Shown here one piece after another: positions 46,808-57,419 of a DNA stretch of 64,000 bases. Made by a program: the position numbers and the translations under genes. This stretch comes from Okapia johnstoni (taxonomy: Eukaryota > Chordata > Mammalia > Artiodactyla > Giraffidae): assembly GCA_024291935.2 (NCBI GenBank), contig CM044314.1, forward strand, positions 22,604,001 to 22,668,000. Reading direction: 5' to 3'. A model generated the notes under the pieces. The model was not told the DNA's origin. It saw only the letters and a list, made by a program, of their open reading frames with translations, and searched no databases. The number at the start of each line of letters is the position of its first letter. Within the stretch, counting starts at the first letter, position 1.

Positions 46808-47700
46808 CATTTTTTTTTTCAATTGAAGTACAGCTGATTTACAATGTTTTGTTAGTTTCAGGTGTACGGCTAAGTGATTCAGTTATACATATATATTCTT
46901 TTTCAGATTCCCATTATAGATCATTACAAGACACTGAATCTAGTTCTCTGTGCTATACAGTAGGTCTTAACTGTTTACCTATCTTCTATACAGTAGTGTG
47001 TATTTGTTAATCTCATACTCGGAATTTGTCCCTCCCTCCCCTACCTTTTTCCCCTTTGGTAACCATAAGTTTATTTTCTATATCTGTGAGTCTGTTTCTG
47101 CTTTGTAGATAAGTTAATTGGTATCATTTTCTAGATTTCATATCTAAGTGATACCATATGATATTTGTCTTTCTGTGACTTACTTCACTTAGTATGATCA
47201 TCTCTAGGTCCATCCATGTTGCTGCAAATGACATTATTTCATTCTTTTTTTTTTATGACTGAGTGACATTCCATGTTTACTCTTGAATGTTTAAAATTTT
47301 ACCTAAATGCAATGCTACAGTAGTGTGACTCACTTTCATACTACATACTTCATATGACAAATACTAAACATTGTATTTGTGAAATTCATCTGTGTTGCTG
47401 CTTGTAAATGTTTTTCATTTATTTTTACTGCTGTATAGAAATCCACTAAATAAAATACCTCAATTCACTTATCCTTTCTGCTCTTGTTGAAAATTTAGCT
47501 GCACCCAGTATCTTGCCATTATAAACCATGCTCTATGAACATTGTTTTCATATATTCTGCACACACATTTCTCAAGGGTATATTAAGAAGTGGAATTTGT
47601 TTCCCAAAGTACAGTGGTTGCACCAATTTGACTCTCAACAGCAGTTATGTAAGAGCTCCTGTAGCTCCACATCCTTAACCGATGTTTGATTTTATCAGAC
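46808..47700 (-). mobile_element. L1 3' end plus older L1-like text, antisense
   Basis: 46808-47275 is a clear reversed L1MA-type 3' region: TTCAATTGAAGTACAGCTGA TTTACAATG, GTGCTATACAGTAGG and TCCATCCATGTTGCTGCAAA TG. From 47276 the text (TATAAACCATGCTCTATGAA CATTG, AAGAAGTGGAATTTG) looks like a second, older L1 fragment and is less certain. Confidence 0.7.
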
Positions 47701-47913
47701 TCTGAACTCGCTTCCAATTGGATGGGTAGGAAATTTTAATCTCTTTTTGATGTTGATTTCCATGTTTCAGATTTTTAATGGGATTAAGGTTATTTAGAAA
47801 TCTGACACTTCTAGCTTCCTCTAATAATGAGAGTCTAATATTTAATGATGCTCAAGTCTTTTGGCCATTTCTGCAGTGCAACTTAGTTTTCTTTTTCCAA
47901 TAATTAATTTTCA

Positions 47914-48530
47914 GTTAGGTAGCTCAGCTGGTCGGAGAAGGCAATGGCACCCCACTCCTGTAGTCTTGCCTGGAAAATCCCATGGACAGAGGAGCCTGGT
48001 AGGCTGCAGTCCATGGGGTCGCTAAGAGTCGGACACGACTGAGCGACTTCACTTTTCGCTTTTCACTTTCATGCATTGGAGAAGGAAATGGCAACCCACT
48101 CCAGTGTTCTTGCCTGGAGAATCCCAGGGACAGGGGAGCCTGGTGGGCTGCCTTCTATGGGGTCGCACAGAGTCAGACACAACTGAAGCGACTTAACAGC
48201 AACAACAGCAACAGCTCAGCTGGTAAAGAATCCACCTGCAATGCAGGAGACCCCAGTTCAATTCCTGAGTCAGGAAGATTCCCCTTGAGAAGGGATAGGC
48301 TACCCATTCCAGTATTCTTGGGCTTCCCTGGTGGCTCAGATGATAAAGAATCTACCTGCAATGTGGGAGACCTGGGTTGGATCTCTGGGCTGGGAAGATC
48401 CCCTGGAGGAGGGCATGGCAACCTACTCCAGTATTCTTGCCTGGAGAATCCCCATGGACTGAGGAGCCTGGCAGGCTACAGTCCATAGAATTGCAAAGAG
48501 TTGGACACAACTGAGTGACTAATCACAGTA
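47914..48530 (+). mobile_element. Bov-tA3 SINE interrupted by Bov-A2
   Basis: Its first head begins TAGGTAGCTCAGCTGGT, is broken at 47932, and resumes with the same AGCTCAGCTGGT at 48213. The second head starts at 48320 and a normal body and tail follow. It is therefore older than the Bov-A2 within it. Confidence 0.9.
47933..48212 (+). mobile_element. Bov-A2 SINE, intact, 12-bp TSD
   Basis: Complete two-unit element from GGAGAAGGCAATGGCACCCC to an AACAGCAACAACAGCAAC tail. AGCTCAGCTGGT duplicates at 47921-47932 and 48213-48224. Confidence 0.96.
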
Positions 48531-48535
48531 TACAT

Positions 48536-49367
48536 TCTAAGTGACAATAATTTGTCATTTATATGTATTGCCAGGAACATCACTTAAAGTGATTTATCTT
48601 CCCAATTTTTATTAATGTACCTTAAAAAAATCATTATAGTTTTGAACTTAAAGACTTAGATTTTTAAAAATTCTGTATTTTAAACTTGCAATCTAGTCAC
48701 ATAATTCACAGACTCAAATTAAACAGTTAAAATTTTACTTCCAACCACTGCTCAGCTAGACAGGAGACCTTCAAAGAAATTAAAAAGCAAAAGGGTAATC
48801 ACTCTCAGTTTCTCTTGTATTTTTCCAGATATTTTAATACACATAAAAACAATGTGGCTATAGTATTTATTTCTTGTGCTTTTTTTTTCAGTTATGGACA
48901 TACTATATGAATGTTTCCTCACCTTGTTTTTTATTCACTTAACTGAGAGAGAGAAAAGCAAGGGTTATATATAACTACTTATTTTTGTTCATAAAGTGCT
49001 TAACAAGCTTTTATAATTGCACTTATTTTTCATATTATGTGTGTACTTTAATTCACTTTATAAGTCTCCTCAGGATGAATGTCCAGGTTGTTTAAAATTT
49101 CTACTACTGTAAAAAATGTAAAGTAGATAATTTTTATACTTATTACCAAGGGCTAAAATCCCAGAAATGGAAATGCTGCAAGTTATTTATATATATTGTG
49201 AAATTCACTTTACAAAGTGAGTTGGCTAGAAAAATTTACTTCCCCATCAGTAGTGAAATAGAGATATATTCCTTCCTAATCTTGCCATCTTGTTGAGATA
49301 AACATTTTTGGATTTTTGCCCATCTAAGAGGTGCAATTTCAATTTGGATTCTTTCATTATGAGATTA
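48536..49367. other. Unassigned AT-rich sequence
   Basis: No gene. Parts may be very old LINE, but I cannot assign them. Confidence 0.35.
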
Positions 49368-49843
49368 TGATATCTTTAGTCAAGGCTATGGTTTTCCCAG
49401 TAGTCATGTATGGATGTGAGAGTTGGACTGTGAAGAAAGATGAGCACAGAAGAATTGATGCTTTTGAACTGTGGTGTTGGAGAAGACTCTTGAGAGTCCC
49501 TTGGACTGCAAGGAGATCCAACCAGTCCATCATAAAGGAGATCAGTCCTGGGTGTTCATTGGAAGGACTGATGTTGAAGCTGAAACTCCAATACTTTGGC
49601 CACCTCATGCGAAGAGTTGACTCATTGGAAGAGACCCTGATGCTGGGAAGGATTGGGGGCAGGAGGAAAAGGGGACAACAGAGGATGAGATGGCTGAATG
49701 GCATCACCGACTTGATGGACATGAGTTTGGGTAAATTCCGGGAGTTGGTGATGAACAGGGAGGCCTGGCGTGCTGTGATTCATGGGGTCTCAAAAGAGTT
49801 GGACATGACAGAGCTACTGAACTGGACTGAACTGATATTTTAA
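49331..49843 (+). pseudogene. Open C-terminal BovB ORF2 frame fused to flanking DNA
   Basis: The frame is open for 170 codons. About the first 16 codons come from host flank, and the rest is the BovB C-terminal domain. MYGCESWTVKK, the [17 protein letters not shown] block, [17 protein letters not shown] and the QRMRWLNGITD motif lie in order. There is no internal stop, which suggests a fairly young insertion. It lacks the endonuclease and reverse-transcriptase domains, so no activity is expected. The ATG is in flanking DNA and probably coincidental. Confidence 0.7.
49377..49832 (+). mobile_element. BovB 3' fragment, sense, 9-bp TSD
   Basis: 5'-truncated BovB from CAAGGCTATGGTTTTCCC to GGACTGAAC. 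TGATATCTT (49368-49376) and TGATATTTT (49833-49841) form a duplication with one mismatch. It is inverted relative to the copies at 45.9 and 54.3 kb. Confidence 0.92.
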
Positions 49844-49947
49844 TTTAATTAAGCAGAAATGTTAAATCTTTCCCTTTATGGGTTTGTTATACTTTAGCTT
49901 TGTTTAAAACTCTTTCCCATTCCCAAAGTGATAAAAATAACTTCTGT

Positions 49948-50236
49948 GTTTAGTCACTCAGTCGTATCTTCGCGACCCCATGAATTGTAGCCCATCCAGC
50001 TCCTTTGTCCATGGGAATTCTTCAGGCAAGAATACTGGAGTAGGTTGCCATGCCCTCCTCCAAGAGATCTTCCCAACCCAGGGATCAAACCCAGGTCTCC
50101 CGCATTGCAGGCGGATTCTTTACCATCTTAGCCACCAGGGAAATCCAAGATTAGTGGAGTGGGTTAGCCTATCCCTTCTCCAGGGGATCTTCCCAACCCA
50201 GGAATCTAACCAGGGTCTCCTGCACATCAGTCAAGA
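49948..50236 (-). mobile_element. Bov-tA3 SINE, antisense
   Basis: Reversed body (TTTAGTCACTCAGTCGTATC), first reversed head ending GCCACCAGGGAAATCC, then a second reversed head with GGTTAGCCTATCCCTTCTCC and AGGGTCTCCTGCA. Confidence 0.85.
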
Positions 50237-50501
50237 GAGGGGTCAAAAAGTGAGCACTGAATATCTAGCTTTCAAGGCACAGTGGAGAGTGGATTATTTA
50301 TCTTCACATTAGATGTCAAAGCGTGTCTTCATTATGCAATGACACGATAACTATGCTAAAGAATATAATACACATTGGCATTGCCAGACTAAGCATTCAT
50401 TACTAGAGTTTCAACTTTAAGCAGAAATATTAGAAAATTTGAAATGGAATACCTAATCACAGCAGAATTTTCCACAAATTTTGTATCTCTGTATCTATCT
50501 A

Positions 50502-50727
50502 TTTGGGCTTTTCATGTGTCACTAGTGGTAAAGAACCTGACTCCCAGTGCAGGAGATGCAGGAGATGTGGGTTTGATCCCTGGGTTGGAAAGATCCCCTG
50601 GAGGAGGGCATGGCAACCCACTCTAGTATTTTTACCTGGAGCATCTCACAGACAGAGAGGCATGGCAGGATACAGTCCATAGGGTTGCAAAGAGTCAGAT
50701 ATGACTGAAGTGACTTAGCTTGCACAC
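50502..50727 (+). mobile_element. Bov-tA SINE, 9-bp TSD
   Basis: Variant head with GCAGGAGATGCAGGAGATGT, normal body. ATCTATCTA at 50493-50501 and 50728-50736 flanks it. Confidence 0.88.
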
Positions 50728-50770
50728 ATCTATCTACCTATCTATCTCTATCTATTTATCTATTTATATC
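50728..50770. repeat. TATC/CTAT microsatellite at SINE 3' flank
   Basis: Imperfect TATCTA repeats begin in the SINE's right target-duplication copy. Confidence 0.85.
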
Positions 50771-50861
50771 TGTCAAGAGATAGACATGGCTACAACCAAA
50801 ATAAGTTTCCAAGTGGTTCACTTGCTAACTAAGCAAACAAAATCATTTACTGATGTTTAGT

Positions 50862-50881
50862 TATATATATATATATATATA
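50862..50881. repeat. (TA)n microsatellite
   Basis: Ten TA units. Confidence 0.95.
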
Positions 50882-51079
50882 GTTTTATTGAAGCAGTTGA
50901 AGAAGTATGTCCAGAGAAAATAAACTTCTTTAAGGTTATTCATTTTTTATCAAGAACACTTGTTTGAAGAGATGAGGACATTAGGAGGAACCTCAGTAGT
51001 CGATTTAAAAGCAAAGTTATTATACACAGTTATAAAAGGCAAAATTACAATTCATTAGATAATTGTATAAGTTATCTTT

Positions 51080-51122
51080 AGGGCTTCCCTGGTAGCTCAA
51101 CTGGTAAAAACCCACCTGTGGG
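51080..51122 (+). mobile_element. Bov-tA SINE head fragment
   Basis: AGGGCTTCCCTGGTAGCTCA ACTGGTAAAAACCCACCTG then similarity stops. The SINE body is absent. Confidence 0.7.
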
Positions 51123-51284
51123 TGATGTGATGAAGTCAAGTGAAATTAAATAAATAAAATCTTGCTGTGCAGCAAGTACAAGTTGTATTGGGAAAACCAT
51201 TGAATTACAATGGCAATCTTGCAATTTGTAGTGCAATAGAGTCCTAAGTAAGGAGAACACATAGCTACTAGTTCAGTTTATAGT

Positions 51285-51510
51285 TGTAGGGTGAAGGCAG
51301 CCATTGGCAGTACATGCCAGAATAAACATGGCTGATTTTCCAATAACAATTTCATTTGTGAACACTGAAATGTGAATTTCCCATAATTTTCACATCTCAT
51401 GGAATGGTAGTCTTCTTTTAAGCAAAACATTTTGAAAATGTAAAAGCCATTCTTAGCTGGTGGGCGTGCAAAAGCAAGCAGTGGGCTGTGGTTTGCCTGT
51501 GTCTGCTTTA
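51285..51510 (+). mobile_element. hAT-Charlie-like DNA transposon relic
   Basis: AATGTAAAAGCCATTCTTAG CTGGTGGGCGTGCAAAAGCA AGCAGTGGGCTGTGGTTTGC resembles the right end of Charlie-type elements, which end in GTAGTTTGCCGACCC. The left terminus is not clear. Tentative. Confidence 0.45.
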
Positions 51511-51853
51511 GAGAAGCAGCTTTTTTCCCAGGGATTTGTATGATTTTGCCAGCATCAGTCACTAAGTATATATTTTTATTCCACTAAATTGAAACTTAAC
51601 TAATTCACCGGAAAAAAACATATTAAGTGTCTATCCAGTGTCAGGATATACCACAACAAGGAAAGCAGAGAAGAGGTCTGCCTTCGTGAGGCTTTTGGTC
51701 TACTGGTCAAAGGAATTGAACTATTCATATACATTAATTTCCAGGAAATGACCTAGTTTTAAACTTCCACTGAAATTAGTGGGCAGATAGACAATTTTTC
51801 AATTGCAAAACTACATGAGCATTGGCATAGAGGTAAGCACTAGATCCTATATG

Positions 51854-52061
51854 TGTGCGTGCTAAGTTGCTTCAATCATGTCTAACTCTTTGCGACACTA
51901 TGGACTCCTCTGTCCATGGGATTCTCCAGGCAAGAATACTGGAATGGATTGCCGTGCCCTCCTCCAGGAGATCTTCCTAACCCAGGGATCAAACCCTGAG
52001 TCTCTTATGTCTCCTGAACTGGGAGGTGAGTTCTTGGCCACTAGCACCACCTGGGAAGCCC
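51854..52061 (-). mobile_element. Bov-tA SINE, antisense, 12-bp imperfect TSD
   Basis: Complete reversed SINE with a short deletion after ACACTATGGACTCC. AGATCCTATATG (51842-51853) and AGATTCCATATG (52062-52073) match at 10 of 12. Confidence 0.88.
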
Positions 52062-52073
52062 AGATTCCATATG

Positions 52074-54261
52074 AGCACATCAGAAAATTCTTAACAGAAT
52101 AAGGTGATACAAGAACCATGAAAATGTTCTGAGAAGAGGCAAATATTGAACTACTTCTTGCACTATAAGAAATATTTATTAAAAAGTAGAGGGAGGAGAA
52201 TGGTGGGAGGTGGTATATGTAAAGGGAGATAAAACTGTTGGCATCAATCTGAACATTGGATTTTAGCATACATTTTCATATGCTGATCATTAGGGTCAAC
52301 TGAAATTTAAGTCAGAACCTTAAACTCTTGTTAAGTTTCTGTGTCAGGGAGATGGGGAAGCCCTGAATAAAAATAATTTTAGTCCATACAGTAGAATAAA
52401 TACATGAGATTTACCAAGAAGAATAGAAAATAATGTGTGTGTGTGTTACTGCGGAGAGATTGTGATTATCTTAAACATCATCCTGTTGGTTTATAGTTTC
52501 CATAAGATACCTCATTGCTGACAGATGCTAACAGAGGGCAATTCAAATTACAGAGCAAATAGTGAGGACACTGTTTATATCAAATACAGTTGAGCTGCAC
52601 TTAACTTACTTTTAGATTAGTTTTCAGACTACTATTATATATTGAACATCATTTTTATATATCCGTTTGTTCTTGTTGCAGGAAAACATTAACGAAACAA
52701 TCAAATTATTTGCAAACTTAGGCCACCATACAGTTTAATCTGAAAAGTTAAAGAGGGCATGGGATTTGTCAAGAGTAAATATTGAGGTTGCTAATGACGG
52801 TGTGTTCAAGTTTTCTCCACTACGTAGTTTGAAACATCATTCCAAAATGAATCTGTGCATTTGTTGTTAATCAGGATTAAACAGATGAAGGACTGTGATT
52901 TCTTGGTTTAATTACTCTGAGTGAAAAATTGATAAAATATGCCTTGAAGGATACTGTCCTCCAAATTTGGAGGGAAAATGCCCTCCAAATTCTATTTTTA
53001 GAATGGCTAAAATATTGATAAAGGAAAGTAAGCCCCAGTAAATGAATTTGAAATTACAGATTCAGATGTTAAGAAACAATTGACAATGTTTAAGATGGCC
53101 ATCAGTTTTTCAAAAGAGGTGTATTTGGAGGGTGAGCTTCAAATCCAGGTATTCACCTTTATTACCCAATTTTGATTTCAGGCTAAAAATCACTGGGTCC
53201 TGTCCAATTTGTATATGTAGATTGATATCTCTATATATCTATATAGATATAATATCATCTATCTATCTATCTATCCTGATTATAAAGTCCATAAGCCAAT
53301 AGAAATGCCGCCAGCACAGATATTTTATAGGTGTGCTGGGCTGTAAACATCTATTGCTGGCACATTTGAAAGAGCTCTGTGTACAGTGCACTGTGCTTCT
53401 GGAGGGCCTGCCTGCCATGTGGCAGCCTGGATCTGGGGCTTATTTCATTAGATGGGCAGTATATAGTGCCTTGTATGGGTCTCATACTGCCATTGGCTGT
53501 CTAGGCTGAGATATGAGATTTAATAACAGGGCTGGGTCATCTGACCCTAGAAGCTTTGTTCTCAAAATCTCAAGTAGTTTTTGCATGTGTTGTGTTTACT
53601 AACTCCAAGTTTATTTTGCCCAGATATTTTCCCTCTTAAGCTTTTCAATGCATCTGCATTTTATGAGCAATTGCACCCATGAATGGTTTTGGTTTGCTTC
53701 TCCTTAAATTTGTCAAAATGTGGTTTTGCTGACTGAGCAGCGTTTGATGTCCAAGAATACCCTTGAGACCCTTGGTAGCAAAAATTCATGTTGTGAGGAG
53801 GGTAAACCAGGTCACTAAGAGAGTATCTGTTGAGTTTGTACTGATTTCAGTTGAGTTGCCCTGCTGCTTTGCATAGAGTACTTTTCAGCTAACAGCTGGG
53901 CGGAGCCCCGCTATGTGGTTCAAGCTGGACTCTTGTACTTCACATCTGCTGATTCCACTGAAGCCGTTCCAGCCCTTGCGGCATTGTGTGGCAGCACAAC
54001 TCAGCAGGACATGCCTTTGGGGGCTTATCCCCCTCAAGCCTTCAAGGAAGGGGTTCGTTACCAGAGAGTAAGGCTTTTATTGCCTATCCTGGGAAGAGGT
54101 ACCTAATTAATTTTCACCTGAATTAGTTACAGATCTTCTTATTGTGGTCTGCTATAATTGGAGGACTGTTCCCTTGTCTTAGAAAAGAAAGGAGAGCATG
54201 GCTGATCATTTCGGTTTGGAACCACATTCTTTGAAATCAAAGGTTTGACATTGCTCATAGC
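52074..54261. other. Largest repeat-poor stretch, no gene recognised
   Basis: Apart from a short TATC/TATA microsatellite at 53225-53275 I recognise no transposon over 2.2 kb, unusual for this window. No convincing coding frame or splice-flanked exon is visible. The 53.28-54.13 kb part is less AT-rich and non-repetitive. Confidence 0.5.
53225..53275. repeat. TATC/TATA microsatellite
   Basis: Includes the self-complementary ATATCTATATAGATAT and six ATCT units. Confidence 0.85.
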
Positions 54262-54267
54262 GAAGTT

Positions 54268-55862
54268 CAGTTTAGTTCAGTTCAGTCGCTCAGTCATGTC
54301 CCACTCTTTGCGACCCCATGAACCGCAGCACGCCAGGCCTCCCTGTCCATCACCAACTCCCAGAGTTTACGCAAACTCATGTCCATTGAGTCAGTGATGC
54401 CATCCAACCATCTCATCCTCTGTCGTCCCCTTCTCCTCCTGTCTTCAATCTTTCCCAACATCAGGGTCTTTTCAAATGAGTTAGCTCTTTGCATCAGGTG
54501 GCCAAAATTTTGGAGTTTCAGCTTCAACATCAGTCCTTCCAATGAACACCCAGGACTGATTTCCTTTAGGATGGACTGATTGGATCTCCTTGCAGTTCAA
54601 AGGGACTCTCAAGAGTCTTCTCCAACACCACAGTTCAAAAGCACCAATTTTTCTGCACTCAGCTTTCTTTATAGTCTAACTCTCACATCTGTACATGACT
54701 ACCGGAAAAACCATAGCCTGGACTAGACAGATCTTTGTTGACAAAGTAATGTCTCTGCTTTTTAATATGCTGTCTACGTTGGTCATAACTTTGCTTCCAA
54801 GGAGTAAGCGTCTTTTAATTTCATGGCTGCAATCACCATCTGCAGTGATTTTAGAGTCCAAAAAAATAAAGTCTGACACTGTTTCCACTGTTTCTCTATC
54901 CATTTCCGATGAAGTGATGGGACCAGATGCCGTGATCTTAGTTTTCTGAATGTTGAGCTTTAAGCCAACTTTTTCAGTCTCCTCTTTCACTTTCATCGAG
55001 AGGCTGTTTAGTTGTTCTTCACTTTCTGCCATAAGGGTGCTGTCATCTACATATCTGAGGTTATTGATATTTCTCCCAGCAATCTTGATTCCAGCTTGTG
55101 CCTCCTCCAGCCCAGCATTTCTCATGATGTACTCTGCATATAAGTTAAATAAGCATGGTGACAACATACAGCCTTGACGTACTCCTTTTCCTATTTGGAA
55201 CCAGTCTGTTGTTCCACATCCAGTTCTAACTGTTGCTTCCTGACCTGCATACAGGTTTCTCAAGAGGCAGGTCAGGTGGTCTTGTATTCCCATCTCTTTC
55301 AGAATTTTCCACAGTTTATTGTGATCCACACAGTCAAAGGCTTTGGCGTAGTCAATAAAGTAGAAATAGATGTTTTTCTGAAACTGTCTTGCTTTTTCAA
55401 TGATCCAGCAGATGTTGGCAATTTGATCTCTGGTTCCTCTGCCTTTTCTAAAACCAGCTTGAACATCTGGAAGTTCACGGTTCATGTGTTGCTGAAGCCT
55501 GGCATGGAGAATTTTGAGCATTACTTTACTAGCGTGTGAGATGAGTGCAACTGTGTGGTAGTTTGAGCATTCTTTGGCATTGCCTTTCTTTGGGATTGGA
55601 ATGAAAACTGACCTTTCCAGTCCTGTTGCCACTGCTGAGTTTTCCAAGTTTTCTGACATATTGAGTGCAGCACCGTCACAGCATCATCTTTTAGGGTTTG
55701 AAAGAGCTCAACTGGAATTCCATCACCTCCACTAGCTTTGTTCATAGTGATGCTTCCTAAGGCCCACTTGACTTCACATTCCAGGATGTCTAGCTCTAGG
55801 TGAGTGATCACACCATTGTGATTATCTGGATCGGGAAAATCTTTTTTGTGTAATTCTTCTGT
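54268..55862 (-). mobile_element. BovB, 5'-truncated (about 1.6 kb), antisense
   Basis: TTCAG tail at left, then C-terminal domain, reverse transcriptase and linker in reverse. It is truncated after GTGTAATTCTTCTGTG. GAAGTT at 54262-54267 and 55863-55868 is a weak possible duplication. Confidence 0.93.
54676..55659 (-). pseudogene. BovB ORF2 fragment with uninterrupted reverse-transcriptase core
   Basis: This is the longest open frame in the window, 327 codons, and it covers the RT fingers and palm. IPIPKKGNAKECSNY lies at about residues 21-35 and QAGFRKGRGTRDQIAN at about 67-82. Motif A, FIDYAKAFDCVDHNKL, is near 104-119 with its catalytic Asp, and the QIGKGVRQGCMLSP block is near 150-163. 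Motif C is YVDD, encoded at 55042-55053 (YADD in the 5.6-kb copy), and the two Asp are kept. The frame ends at a stop after MYRCES, and the C-terminal part continues in another frame at 54294-54542. The endonuclease is lost, so it cannot mobilise itself. Confidence 0.85.
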
Positions 55863-55868
55863 GAAGTT

Positions 55869-56239
55869 AGTCTTGCTATATTGTCAGACAGCAATAAATT
55901 GACCTACTAGTGGTTCAAAGCACAGATTTCCGTTTTATGAAATGGGTGGCTGTTGACATCTTTTGGAAACATACAGACATTCGGTTGACTTTTATCTAGG
56001 GCTTGTTGAGAAATTTTACTTGGAGAGAACACTTGAAAGTAATCTCTTCTCCATTTTGCATTTGTGTATGATCTAATTCAGGTAGAATGGTGCTAGACAG
56101 ACTCCATAATACTTGACAATGTTCTACTTGTAATATTACAGAGTTGGGTCAATTTTCCTGAGATTGTACCTGAGCTAACAGGATAAAAGCCCTAGACATT
56201 AGTACTTTTCAAATTCCATGGTTAATATGTGAGGAGATG
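55869..56239. other. Unassigned sequence
   Basis: No repeat or gene recognised. Confidence 0.35.
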
Positions 56240-56250
56240 AGAGTAGAGAA

Positions 56251-56462
56251 GCTTCCCAGGCGCTAGTGGTAAAGAGCCTGCCCGCCAATGCAGGAGATGT
56301 AAGAGATGCAAGTTCAATCCCTGGGTCAGGCAGATCCTCTGGAGCGGGGCATCACAACCCGCTCCAGTATTCTTGCCTGGAGAGGACAGAAGAGCCTGGT
56401 GGGCTATGGTCCATAGGGTCACACAGAGTTGGACACAACTGCAGCGACAGCACGTATACACC
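56251..56462 (+). mobile_element. Bov-tA SINE, about 10-bp TSD
   Basis: GCTTCCCAGGCGCTAGTGGT AAAGAGCC to GGACACAACTGCAGCGACAG. AGAGTAGAGA (56240-56249) and AGAGCAGAGA (56463-56472) match at 9 of 10. Confidence 0.88.
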
Positions 56463-56595
56463 AGAGCAGAGAGGTTCAGGTGTTTATTCAGACACAGTTT
56501 GTAGTAAAGTTAGGACTAGAACCAGATACCTTGGTTACTTACTGGTTCTGGATTCTTTCCATTGTAGGTACTGATGTTAATGTCTGTGTCATACT

Positions 56596-56596
<1 letters not shown>

Positions 56597-56661
<65 letters not shown>
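56597..56661. repeat. (CA)n microsatellite, about 32 units
   Basis: 65 bases of uninterrupted CA, the longest pure dinucleotide run in the window. Confidence 0.98.
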
Positions 56662-56663
<2 letters not shown>

Positions 56664-57419
56664 CCGATCTCTTTGGAGGGAAGAAGAAAGAGGAAAACTT
56701 GCCAAATTGTAGAATCATCAGTGTGTCTCTTTAAAGGTCACAGAAGCCATTCTTCCCCTGCCCCCAACCCTAACTTGGCTCCTTTCCCCCACAAGGTCAT
56801 TCTGCAATGTCGTTTGTACATAAAATTTATATAGATAAATTGATGATCAACCGTAACACTGATTATGCAGACCACATTGAAGCAGAATAGCAGTTCTCAG
56901 TTGCTGTTCTGTTTTCTGTCTTGAGTGAGGGCATCTCTCTACCAGTGGACAGTATGCATCTTGGTGTGCTCTTTACTTTGCAAAAGAGCTTTCTGACTGG
57001 TGTGCAGAGACTGACTCAGGGACGAATGAAAATTAAGACACCAAGACCAAATTGAAAACCACAGCAACAGTTTCAAGGGTCTAGAACCAGCTGGTTCTCA
57101 TCTATAATCAGCTTGTCTTTAGCAGGTGGCTCCAGTCTGAGCTGTCTCTTTTCCAGTTGAAATGCACTAGTGGAAAAAGCCATGATCCAGCCTTAATTCA
57201 GCTTTAAGACATGAAAGAAATCTGCTCCTCAACCTCCATTTCTCTCACTCTCACTATAAGGACAGTGGTCAGACTTTGTCCCTAAGAACCACCAAGATGT
57301 GGTCAGGCTGATCTGGCCTCACTGTAGACCATCCAGAATCAAGCCTTTGTGCTTTCACATTTGGAAAGTCTGGGCCACTGTTAAACTTTGGCATCTGAAG
57401 GTCTAAAAGGCCAGTGACA
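56662..57419. other. Unassigned sequence
   Basis: No repeat family or gene recognised. Confidence 0.35.
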
